Shown: piece by piece, positions 26,631 to 33,165 of the stretch
Layout of the letters: the number at the start of each line of letters is the position of its first letter
How positions within the stretch are numbered: the first letter of the stretch is position 1
DNA from: Pauljensenia hongkongensis
GTDB lineage: Bacteria; Actinomycetota; Actinomycetes; Actinomycetales; Actinomycetaceae
Assembly: GCF_001746855.1 (NCBI RefSeq)
Contig: NZ_CP017298.1
Span: 240,220 to 273,384, forward strand
Direction of reading: 5' to 3'
DNA length: 33,165 nucleotides
Translations under genes and position numbers: made by a program
The notes under the pieces: model-generated
What the model was told of the DNA's origin: nothing
Databases searched by the model: none
Seen by the model: the letters and a program-made list of their open reading frames with translations, nothing else

Positions 26631-26655
26631 CCCCAAGAGCCCAGCCGGTCGTTGT

Positions 26656-27471
26656 TCACCCCATCACAGATGCCCGGGCTCGGGTGTGGGCGAGGCGGTA
26701 GGAGTTTGTGCCGGTTTCGATGATGGTGGCGTTGTAGGTGAGGCGGTCGACGATTGCTGCGCACAAGCGGGGGTCGGTGAAGGTGTCGGTCCAGGCGGAG
26801 AAGGACTGGTTGGAGGCGATCGCGATGGCGTTCTTCTCCTCTCGTTCGGTGAGGACCTGGAACAGCAGTTCGGCGCCTCGCCGGTCGAGTTCCAGGTAGC
26901 CGAGCTCGTCAATCACGAGGAGGTCGACGCGGCCGTAGCGGTTGATGGTCTTGGTGAGTTGTTTCTCGTCGGCGGCTTCGACGAGCTCGTTCACGAGCCG
27001 GGTGGCGAGGGTGTATCGGACGCGGTAGCCCTGCTCGGCGGCGGCGGTGCCGAGCGCGATGAGCAGGTGGGACTTGCCGGTGCCGGAGTCCCCGATCAGG
27101 CACAGCGGGTCGCCGCGGCGGATCCAGTCGCCGGTGGCGAGCTCGTTGATGGTGGCCGGGTTGATGTTGGGGTTCGCGGTGAAGTCGAAGTCGGCGAGCC
27201 ATTTCTCGCGGGGAAAGCCGGCGCTCTTGATGCGACGCAGGGTGGAGCGGCGGTCGCGGTCGTCGACCTCGGCCAGGAGGAGTTCGGCGAGGAAGCCCTG
27301 GTAGGTGAGTTGTTCCTTGGTGGCGGCCGTCACGGCGTCGTCGACGACGGCGCGGATCGTGGGCAGCCGAAGCCGGCGGCAGGCTTGGTCGATCGCGGCC
27401 TGCGCGGCTTGCTCGGTGAGGCCCTGACGACGGCGAAGGCTCTCGGGACGGCTGGTGCTGGTGGTGGTCAT
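26656..27471 (-). CDS. istB: IS21-family helper ATPase IstB
   Basis: A 271-residue DnaA/DnaC-like AAA+ protein that assists the IstA transposase in target selection. Walker A is GDSGTGKS (about 127-134) and Walker B LLVIDELGYL (about 184-193); the region after SNQSFSAW carries sensor residues, and DRLTYNATII is a standard IstB ending. The ATG at 27469-27471 overlaps the istA stop (ATGA), the usual coupled arrangement. It appears intact. Confidence 0.95.
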   Translation of the reverse strand: MTTTSTSRPESLRRRQGLTEQAAQAAIDQACRRLRLPTIRAVVDDAVTAATKEQLTYQGFLAELLLAEVDDRDRRSTLRRIKSAGFPREKWLADFDFTANPNINPATINELATGDWIRRGDPLCLIGDSGTGKSHLLIALGTAAAEQGYRVRYTLATRLVNELVEAADEKQLTKTINRYGRVDLLVIDELGYLELDRRGAELLFQVLTEREEKNAIAIASNQSFSAWTDTFTDPRLCAAIVDRLTYNATIIETGTNSYRLAHTRARASVMG

Positions 27472-29135
27472 GGGGTTCCTGTCGGGGTGTGGTGGTGAGT
27501 CTCGGCGGGGGCCGGGGCGGGATCGGGTTGGCGTCGGCACAGGAGTTCGTCGTAGGCGGTGACGGTGGGCAGGGGCCGGGTGTCTTCGGGCAGGTGCGCG
27601 ATGACCTGGTGCGGGTTGGTGGAGCGTCGGGGTGGCAGGTTCACGACCGTCCCGCCCCTGGTCTGGCTGGCTGGGGCGGGTGTGTGGGTGGTGGCATGGC
27701 GGCGGGCTTCGACGGCGACGACGTCGGGGCTGATCGCGCCCACCGACAGGGCCGAGGTGATGCCGGCGATCGCCGCGTCGGACGGGAGGGATCGGTGGAA
27801 CAGGAGCACGTCGATCAACGCTTGGGTCCCGGCCACGTCGCCGCTGGTCTTGCGGGCCGCGGCCCAGAACGCGTCGTGGGCCGCGGTGAATGCTCCGGCG
27901 GCGCGGGCCTGCGCGAGGGCGGTGGAGCCGGGGAACGCGCCGGGCTTGTGCCGCAGCACTTCGAGGTAGTGGTCCAGCTCGACCCGGGTCACGCCACGGG
28001 TGCCGAGGCGAGGGTGGGTGGCGAGGACGGTGCGGCCCTCGAACACGACCACACACGAGGCCCGCAGGGACACGCGGACGCGTTGGCCGATGAGGTGCGC
28101 GGGGACGGAGTACTTGACCATGCGGACGGTGATCAGGGCGGAGCGGTCGACGCGGGGGTGGAGGATCAGGCCGGGGTCGAAGTCGTCGGCCGGCAACGGT
28201 GCCAGGTGGGGCAGCTCGGCGTGGTGGTCCTGCCCGATCGTGTTGGCGTGGCCGGTGATGCGGCGGGTGTTGTCGTCGTGCTCCCAGGCGCGGATCTTGT
28301 CGTTGAGTTCGTCCAGGGTGGCGACTTCGGGCATGGGGGTGAGGTGGTTGCGGCGGAACCATCCGACCTCGCCCTCGACGCCGCCTTTCTCGTGGGCGCC
28401 GTCGATGCCGGGCTGGCAGTAGAACGCGTCGAAGCCGTAGTGGGAGCGGAACAGCACCCAGCGTTCGTTCTCGTCGCGTAGCCGGTCGCCGCCGTGGATG
28501 ACCTGGACGACGGCGGAGGTGAGGTTGTCGTAGCGGATGTGGCGGGTGGGGATGCCGCCCAGGGCGTGGAAGGCCTCGATGTGCCCTTCGAGGAAGGCCT
28601 CCTGTCCGCCGGTCGGGTAGACGCGGTGGATGGCCTTGCCGGAGTGGGACAGGCGGTAGACGAACATGTGGCACTTGGTCTTGACGCCGTCCAGGATGAC
28701 GTAGACCTCGCCGAAGTCGACCTCGGCCTCCGCGCCGGGGGCATGGTCCTGCGGCACCATCGCCTCCACCCGGCGCCCGGCCTCCAGATCGATCTGCGCG
28801 CGCCTGACCCGGACGTAGTCCCGCACCGTGGAGTAGGACAGGTCGGTGGCGCCGTGCTCGTCGCGCAGCCGGGCCAGGATCCTGGTCGCGGTATGGCGCT
28901 GCTTGCGCGGCGCGGTCAGGTCATAGGTGAGCATCTCGTCGATCGCCGGCTTGTACGGGTCCAGGCGCGGTGCTGTGCGGACCGGTTTCTTGCGGGGTGG
29001 GGGTTCGGCTGCGGCGAGTGCCTGGCGGACGGTGCGGCGGTGGACTCCGTGTTTGCGGGCGAGCTCGCGGATGGACAGGCCATCGACTCGCGCGTCGTGG
29101 CGGATGTCGGCGTACAGCTGCACTCGTGATCCCAT
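27468..29135 (-). CDS. istA: IS21-family transposase IstA
   Basis: A 555-residue DDE transposase. It has an N-terminal helix-turn-helix (GLSIRELARKHGVHRRTVRQAL, residues 19-40 region), a second DNA-binding part, and the catalytic core with Asp140 (EAEVDFGEVYV), Asp203 (IRYDNLTSAV) and Glu254 (EKGGVEGEVGW). The C-terminal region includes the typical KYSVPAHLIGQRVRV beta-domain. The ATG at 29133-29135 has GGGAG upstream. All three catalytic residues are present and there are no internal stops, so the element may still be mobile. Confidence 0.95.
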   Translation of the reverse strand: MGSRVQLYADIRHDARVDGLSIRELARKHGVHRRTVRQALAAAEPPPRKKPVRTAPRLDPYKPAIDEMLTYDLTAPRKQRHTATRILARLRDEHGATDLSYSTVRDYVRVRRAQIDLEAGRRVEAMVPQDHAPGAEAEVDFGEVYVILDGVKTKCHMFVYRLSHSGKAIHRVYPTGGQEAFLEGHIEAFHALGGIPTRHIRYDNLTSAVVQVIHGGDRLRDENERWVLFRSHYGFDAFYCQPGIDGAHEKGGVEGEVGWFRRNHLTPMPEVATLDELNDKIRAWEHDDNTRRITGHANTIGQDHHAELPHLAPLPADDFDPGLILHPRVDRSALITVRMVKYSVPAHLIGQRVRVSLRASCVVVFEGRTVLATHPRLGTRGVTRVELDHYLEVLRHKPGAFPGSTALAQARAAGAFTAAHDAFWAAARKTSGDVAGTQALIDVLLFHRSLPSDAAIAGITSALSVGAISPDVVAVEARRHATTHTPAPASQTRGGTVVNLPPRRSTNPHQVIAHLPEDTRPLPTVTAYDELLCRRQPDPAPAPAETHHHTPTGTP

Positions 29136-29192
29136 CTCGGCTCCCTTGCCCTCGCGACTGGTTCCCAGTGATGGGGACCAGCGTGAAGGGGT

Positions 29193-29212
29193 GGGGCCAG
29201 TTCAGACCGTCA
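29193..29212 (-). repeat. Extra internal copy of the end repeat (right side)
   Basis: GGGGCCAGTTCAGACCGTCA is a third unit at the right end, nearly the exact inverse of the left unit at 19407-19426 (TGACGGTCTGTTCTGGCCCC). Arrays of such subsites near the transposase promoter are typical of IS21 ends. Confidence 0.8.
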
Positions 29213-29233
29213 ACACCCCGGCAAGTCGCACGC

Positions 29234-29283
29234 GGGGCCAGATCAGGCCGTCACAACGGGGCCGAACCAAGTTGCCACAACCA
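29234..29283 (-). repeat. Right terminal inverted repeat of the transposon
   Basis: Reading inward on the minus strand: TGGTTG, then TGGCAACTTGGTTCGGCCCC (29258-29277), a 4-base spacer, then TGACGGCCTGATCTGGCCCC (29234-29253). This matches the left end position for position apart from about ten substitutions. Confidence 0.9.
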
Positions 29284-29291
29284 GGAATGAT
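29284..29291 (+). repeat. Right target-site duplication (GGAATGAT)
   Basis: Exact copy of 19369-19376, immediately after the right end of the element. In the interrupted gene it encodes the last host codons (His-Ser) before the insertion. Confidence 0.92.
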
Positions 29292-30621
29292 ACAGTCTGG
29301 CGGAGAAGCCCCTCACAGCCCGGATGTAGATCCTGTTGAGCAGCCCCTGGTCCTCCTCCTGCCGGGCCTTCCCCAAGTTCGAAACAACCAGTGTGTTACT
29401 CAGCTCTAGTCCGTCCTGCTCCACCTCCTCACGGAACTCGTCCCACCACGCATCTGCGCCCCGTGCGGTCAGCACGATCCGCGTAGGGGCTCGCCGTACC
29501 AGCAACGCCCGGAACACTTCGGCCAACCGACCCCGCTGGGCCTCCTCGGCGTAGTCCACCACCACCATCAGCTCGGTCGCAAGATCCTCGAGAGCGGCGA
29601 GCTCCTGGTCCGTCACGTCGGTCGTCGTCCGCAGGAACCCGGTGTACCAGCCGGTCGAGGACAAGTCACCGCACAACTCGACGGCCATACGAGTCTTCCC
29701 CGAGCCGCCCTTGCCCGTCACCACGGCCACGGCGATATCGGCACCGGCGCCATTCGCGGTGTCCGTGGAAGTGCGGGCAGGGGTCGTTGCCCACTGGCGG
29801 AGCTTGCGGTACTCGGATCGCTCTTCGAAGGAGACGACGGCGTGCCTGGCCTTGATGAGTTGCAGGGGCGTGAAATCCTGAGGCAATGGAGTACGGGCCG
29901 GGGCAAGTATCCGCTCAAGATTGCCTCCCGGAGGAACGGCGTCGTCGGCTTTGTGGCTGCGTTGACCACCGACGTCGACGCACACGTCCCACTTCCATTC
30001 CTGGAGGTAGTCGGCGCCCCGGGAAAGAGCAGTGCCCCAATCGCCCTTCGGCATCATCGCCTGTTGAACGTCGATGGCCAGCCACGTGCCCGTCGGATCG
30101 TCGGCGTACTCCGCCACAACACCGGCGAGCGCGCACCCGTCCACCGCCAGTGGCTCACGGCTGAACCCCGACTCGATCACGGCGTCGCACCCGGTGGACC
30201 ATGTCCGCCCCAAAGGCACTACGACAATCGAGTGCCGTTGCTTCCCGTTGGCGGTGGTGAGTGTGACTATGAGGGGGTAGATCCCGGCGTCCAGCGCGGC
30301 GCAGCAGAAGGTCACGCACAAATCCACGCACGTCGCCTGTCTGAAGCCGAGCACCTCGGTGACGGGCCTGATCCATTGTGCCCCCGGAACGCTATCCGGC
30401 GGCTCGTGGACATACTCAATACCCAGATCCACTAGCTTTTCGAATATTTTCTTCGCCTGAGCGCCAACGCGCGTTTGCCCGTTCTTCACCAGGTCGGGCT
30501 CAGGGCCCGGGAACCCGCTCCAATCCGCTGCGAGCAGTAGGCGCTGCACCCAGCCAGCGTGGACCATATCCACCAAACCCACAGGATTGTGGGTCGAGTC
30601 CCACTTCACTCGCTCACGCAT
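29284..30621 (-). pseudogene. 5' part of a STAND-like NTPase gene with a Cys-protease/transglutaminase-like N-terminus
   Basis: These 446 codons are the N-terminal part of a protein that would be about 1,149 residues when joined to 17258-19368 (one base restored). Residues 92-190 resemble the transglutaminase/papain-like domain seen in some helicases and conflict proteins: QATCVDLCVTFCCAALDAG (Cys98), a His at 130 (RHSIVVVPLG) and WLAIDVQ (Asp184) could form a catalytic triad. A P-loop NTPase domain follows: TGKGGSGKT (302-310), Walker B-like LMVVVDYAEE (Asp356) and RIVLTAR. After the target site the frame runs on into the transposon and stops at 29251. The ATG at 30619-30621 overlaps the lipase stop by 16 bases, so the two were translationally coupled. 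Residual expression could give an isolated protease-plus-P-loop fragment. Confidence 0.85.
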
Positions 30622-31997
30622 GATGCTGCTCCCACTCGCGTGTTGAAAAGAATACGGTCAGCGCCGGGCACACCAGTCGCTATAACCGTCAGCTGGTGCA
30701 CGCCCTCCTCCAATGCGGGCAGGCGGGCGGACCACCACCCGTCCTCGCGGCGCTCGGCGCGGAACCTCTGGCCGCCGACGTTGCCGCCGACGCCACTCAC
30801 TTCCAGGATCTGGTCGCGGGAATCGACGACCCGCATCCGGATCGCCTGGGATTCACCGATCGGCAGCACGTCATCAAGGTCGAGCTGCACATACGCTCCC
30901 CCTTCATCACGCGCACCACCCTGGGCCGCAGGGGGCAGACGGTCCCGCAGGTGCTCGGAAACGTGATCGAAGATGGGTTTCTCCTCCACCAGGTCCTGGT
31001 GTTTACCGACCAGTCGGCGCCTCCTGTTCACGTCGTCTTCCAAGGAATCAGGGATCGTCGAGAACACGGGAACCGTCCCGTCTCCGCCGTCCCAGCTCGG
31101 CGGCAACTCCTGCGGATTGCCCTTCGCCACTTCCAACTGGCCCGACGCCGCGTCCACGATGGCGCGCCCCAGGGTCGCGTGCCCCTGCGAGTAGTAGGAA
31201 GTGAACGGATTCCCTCCACTCCCGGCTTTCTCCACCAACGCCCGATGCATGTCCCTATTCGCCCGGTACGCCTTGAGCGCCCTGGCTGAGAAGTCCGGCA
31301 CCGCCTCAGTCACCGTAGATGGGAGTTGATACGGGTACGGCCCTCCCCCGCCGTCCTCAACGACCTGGTAATGGGGCAGCAAGTCGAAAACCGAGTCCCA
31401 CGTCCGCAGCACCCCGGTGAGACCCGACAACTCATGGCCTCCGACTCTGACTCCGTTCACGAGAACGTTCAAAGCCTTGGCGGCCCCGCGGTAGGGCGTG
31501 CCCAGGGTGATGATGTCGGCGACCTCGACGCCCTCGCTGAGGAACGCCCACCACCACGCAGCGACCAGGCCGCCCATCGAATGCGCCACCAGGACAACGC
31601 GCCTCCCCTGCGCGCGGCGGCGCACTTCGCGGTCCAGGTCATGGGCGATCCGCTCCACCGGGCGGCGGAAATCGTAGGGGAAAGCAACAAGGGCGGCGTC
31701 CGCGGAGGCCAAGTCGGGCCCCGCCGTCGCCACCTGCGCCTCGGACAGTCCCAGAGCCCGCCCCAACCCGCGGATCAGCCCGTCGTAACCGGTCACGAGC
31801 TGCTTGAAAACCACAGAGCAGGGGCCGATGAGCCCAACGGGACGCAAATCGTTGCCGATATCGAGCGCACCCGGATCCAGTGCCGAGCCGACCAGGCGGC
31901 GGACGCCGCTCCCGTACACCACGCGCCCTGCCTCGTCCGCGAGTTCGCTCCCACCGATGCCGGGAATCACAACAACCAGGGGCAGGGAACGGGACAG
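30606..31997 (-). CDS. LCAT-like alpha/beta-hydrolase (phospholipase/acyltransferase type)
   Basis: A 463-residue protein of the lecithin:cholesterol acyltransferase-like lipase family. Evidence is the opening strand and oxyanion motif VVVIPGIGGSEL, the nucleophile elbow VAHSMGG (Ser140), LGTPYRG, and the GGDGTVPVFST motif (Asp306), with His333 or His345 completing the triad; a small beta-rich domain follows (about 360-463). There is no signal peptide, so it acts inside the cell, unlike most secreted lipases. The uninterrupted frame from a GTG at 31970 would remove the first beta strand. A CTG at 31995-31997 keeps it and lies eight bases after a perfect AGGAGG, so I prefer that start. It is the first gene of an operon with the STAND-like gene. 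Confidence 0.8.
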   Translation of the reverse strand: MSRSLPLVVVIPGIGGSELADEAGRVVYGSGVRRLVGSALDPGALDIGNDLRPVGLIGPCSVVFKQLVTGYDGLIRGLGRALGLSEAQVATAGPDLASADAALVAFPYDFRRPVERIAHDLDREVRRRAQGRRVVLVAHSMGGLVAAWWWAFLSEGVEVADIITLGTPYRGAAKALNVLVNGVRVGGHELSGLTGVLRTWDSVFDLLPHYQVVEDGGGGPYPYQLPSTVTEAVPDFSARALKAYRANRDMHRALVEKAGSGGNPFTSYYSQGHATLGRAIVDAASGQLEVAKGNPQELPPSWDGGDGTVPVFSTIPDSLEDDVNRRRRLVGKHQDLVEEKPIFDHVSEHLRDRLPPAAQGGARDEGGAYVQLDLDDVLPIGESQAIRMRVVDSRDQILEVSGVGGNVGGQRFRAERREDGWWSARLPALEEGVHQLTVIATGVPGADRILFNTRVGAASCVSE

Positions 31998-32024
31998 TAG
32001 GAGTACCTCCTCATCGCGGTGTCC

Positions 32025-32039
32025 GGACGATTACCGTCC
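32025..32039. promoter_or_regulatory. Inverted repeat just upstream of the lipase gene
   Basis: GGACG-ATTAC-CGTCC, a 5-bp stem with a 5-base spacer, 28 bases before the proposed CTG start. It could be part of the 5' leader or an operator. Confidence 0.3.
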
Positions 32040-32060
32040 ACGACCGCAGCGTACCGCACA

Positions 32061-32076
32061 TCACATGGTTATGTGA
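32061..32076. promoter_or_regulatory. Perfect palindrome upstream of the lipase-STAND operon
   Basis: TCACAT-GGTT-ATGTGA is an exact 6-4-6 inverted repeat in an otherwise GC-rich gap, positioned as an operator for the operon. No adjacent regulator gene is present in the window. Confidence 0.45.
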
Positions 32077-32086
32077 CCGATCGGAC

Positions 32087-32100
32087 ATTGCGACCGCAAT
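32087..32100. promoter_or_regulatory. Second perfect palindrome upstream of the lipase-STAND operon
   Basis: ATTGCG-AC-CGCAAT, an exact 6-2-6 inverted repeat ten bases from the previous one. Together with the repeat at 32025 it makes this 175-base gap unusually rich in dyad symmetry. Confidence 0.4.
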
Positions 32101-32172
32101 AGCCGCAACGCCGGCCCGCGCCACCGCAACGCCGCCGCGGTGCGACCACCCGAACCGGTCCTGCCGCCGGGG

Positions 32173-32853
32173 TCAGAGAGCCCCTTCGTAGTCACCCACC
32201 GGCCGGTCGTCCCAGGTGAGGGCGTGGAGCCCGCCCACCAGGTCGTCGGCCGTCGCGGGGGCGAAGTCCGGGGCCCACTCCATGACGATGGTGCCCGTGT
32301 TGCCCACGAAGTGCGTATTGACCAGCGTCTCGTCCAGGTTGTCCGCCAGTGCCGTGGACAGCAGGCGGGTGAGGCCACCGTGGACGACGAAGACGACGAC
32401 GGCCCCGGGGCCGTGCTCGGCCCGGGCGCCCAGGGCGATGGAGTGCACCGCGCCGACGGAGCGCGCCAGGGCCTCGCGCCCGCTCTCGCCACCGGGCATG
32501 CGCGCCGCCAGATCTCCGGCGCACCACCGCAGGACCGTGCGCACGTACGTGATCTGGGAGCACACGTCCGAGGCCATCTCCACGTCCCCGCTGCGCAGCT
32601 CCCGGATGCCCGGGTGCACCACGGGCACCAGCCCGTACTCGCGCGCCAGGGGCGCGGCGGTCTGCCGCGTGCGCGTCAGGCCCGACACGGCGATCACGTC
32701 CGGGGGGCCGCAGACCTCGGACTCCCACCGCGCCGCCAGGCGCTCGGCCTGCTCGCGGCCCTCGGCGGTCAGCGGCAGCCCCGGGCGGACGGTGTCGAGG
32801 GCCCCCGCCGTGTTGGCGGCGGTCTGTCCGTGGCGGACGAGGACTATTCTCAT
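32173..32853 (-). CDS. Histidine phosphatase family protein
   Basis: A 226-residue phosphoglycerate mutase-like enzyme with the RHG motif (VRHGQTAANTAG, His8), the second Arg region (SGLTRTRQTA), a Glu-rich loop (IRELRSGDVE) and the second His (VVHGG). Length and motifs fit the broad-specificity phosphatase branch rather than SixA; the substrate is unknown. The ATG at 32851-32853 overlaps the glnE stop (ATGA), with GGGAG eight bases upstream inside glnE. The upstream extension of the frame reads glnE out of frame. Confidence 0.9.
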   Translation of the reverse strand: MRIVLVRHGQTAANTAGALDTVRPGLPLTAEGREQAERLAARWESEVCGPPDVIAVSGLTRTRQTAAPLAREYGLVPVVHPGIRELRSGDVEMASDVCSQITYVRTVLRWCAGDLAARMPGGESGREALARSVGAVHSIALGARAEHGPGAVVVFVVHGGLTRLLSTALADNLDETLVNTHFVGNTGTIVMEWAPDFAPATADDLVGGLHALTWDDRPVGDYEGAL

Positions 32854-33165
32854 GAATCCGACTCCCAGAAAACGTGTTCCATCACTGCGCGGGCGCGGCG
32901 CGCGCTCTGGCGCCACCGCTCCTCCAGGGCGCCCTCGTTGCCGCGCGGGTACCCGAGGATGCGGGCCAGGGGGGCCAGGTCCCTGGCGTCACGTCCCAGG
33001 ATATCGAGTTTGTCCCCCGTCATCCTCCCCGAGGCCAGCGCGTTGCCCGCACGGATCCGCGACGCCAGCTCCCACGCCCCGAGCAGGGTGGCGGCGTCCT
33101 CGTCGCTGAGCAGCCCGGCGCCGCGGGCAGCGCCGACCGCCGCGCGCGTGCCCGTGACGCGGAGG
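32850..33165 (-). CDS. glnE: 3' end of glutamine synthetase adenylyltransferase/deadenylase
   Basis: The last 104 codons of a gene that runs out of the window. The translation (AWELASRIRAGNALASGRM, later LARILGYPRG and RRARAVMEHVFWES at the end) matches the C-terminus of GlnE, where the second nucleotidyltransferase domain ends in a helical segment; the ILGYP...RRAR.V.E..FW pattern is characteristic in actinobacteria. GlnE adjusts glutamine synthetase activity to nitrogen supply. It is translationally coupled to the phosphatase gene. Confidence 0.88.
   Translation of the reverse strand, partial: LRVTGTRAAVGAARGAGLLSDEDAATLLGAWELASRIRAGNALASGRMTGDKLDILGRDARDLAPLARILGYPRGNEGALEERWRQSARRARAVMEHVFWESDS

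Larger units (their letters stand above)
19377..29283. mobile_element. 9.9-kb IS21-family transposon carrying copper-resistance genes
   Basis: The element starts TGG and ends CCA, the TG...CA termini typical of IS21. Its 50-bp ends are inverted repeats (40 of 50 positions identical by my count) and each contains two shorter units with the same 4-base spacer. It is bounded by an 8-bp direct duplication. The istA-istB transposition genes occupy the right 2.5 kb on the minus strand, and five copper-related transcription-unit genes plus a small membrane protein occupy the rest on the plus strand. I found no convincing terminal repeat between the ATPase gene and istB, so the whole segment, cargo included, looks like the transposing unit. 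It interrupts a STAND NTPase gene. Confidence 0.92.

Noticed and set aside
26631-26655. Possible inner end of a standard-size IS21 element between the Cu-ATPase gene and istB
   Set aside because: GGTCGTTGTTCACCCC is only weakly similar to the inner end unit and lacks the terminal TGKCAACTT unit and any duplication. The perfect structure is at 19377.

Overview
The window is high-GC DNA from an actinobacterium, probably an Actinomycetaceae relative (Actinomyces/Schaalia type). This rests on the actinobacterial order yebC-pdxS-pdxT-ruvC-ruvA-ruvB-yajC-secD-secF-apt-rel, a bifunctional Rel, many GTG starts and apparently leaderless genes. The species assignment is inference.

Core left part (1-17200). 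On the minus strand, reading right to left: a SixA-type phosphatase, then yebC, pdxS, pdxT (PLP synthase), ruvC, ruvA, ruvB (Holliday-junction processing, with a LexA-like box before ruvA), yajC-secD-secF (export accessory complex), apt, rel, a DUF349 coiled-coil protein, a metallo-beta-lactamase-fold hydrolase and hisS. Most junctions overlap or are a few bases apart. On the plus strand there is a membrane-anchored S41 peptidase (460-1464) and a small Cys/His protein (16976-17197). The 5' end of an unidentified gene lies at 1-184.

Accessory island (17258-32100). A two-gene minus-strand operon encodes a cytosolic LCAT-type lipase and a large STAND-like NTPase with a predicted transglutaminase/papain-like N-terminal domain. 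I regard it as a candidate biological-conflict (anti-phage type) system. The NTPase gene is split by a 9,907-bp transposon at 19377-29283. The element has 50-bp imperfect terminal inverted repeats, a perfect 8-bp target duplication (GGAATGAT), IS21-family istA/istB at its right end, and copper genes as passengers: a Met-rich membrane protein, a CopR/CopS-like two-component system, a multicopper oxidase, a small His/Met-rich membrane protein and a Cu P-type ATPase. Deleting the element and one target copy rejoins the two halves of the NTPase exactly in frame. A separate one-base frameshift lies further downstream at 18686-18694. Three copies of a direct-repeat box (TTGACC-N5-TTSACM) precede three cargo transcription units and are the likely operators of the element's own response regulator.

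Core right end (32173-33165). A histidine phosphatase overlaps by ATGA with the 3' end of glnE, which runs out of the window.

No rRNA, tRNA or CRISPR array was seen. No gene-free stretch exceeds 300 bases; the longest is 185-459.
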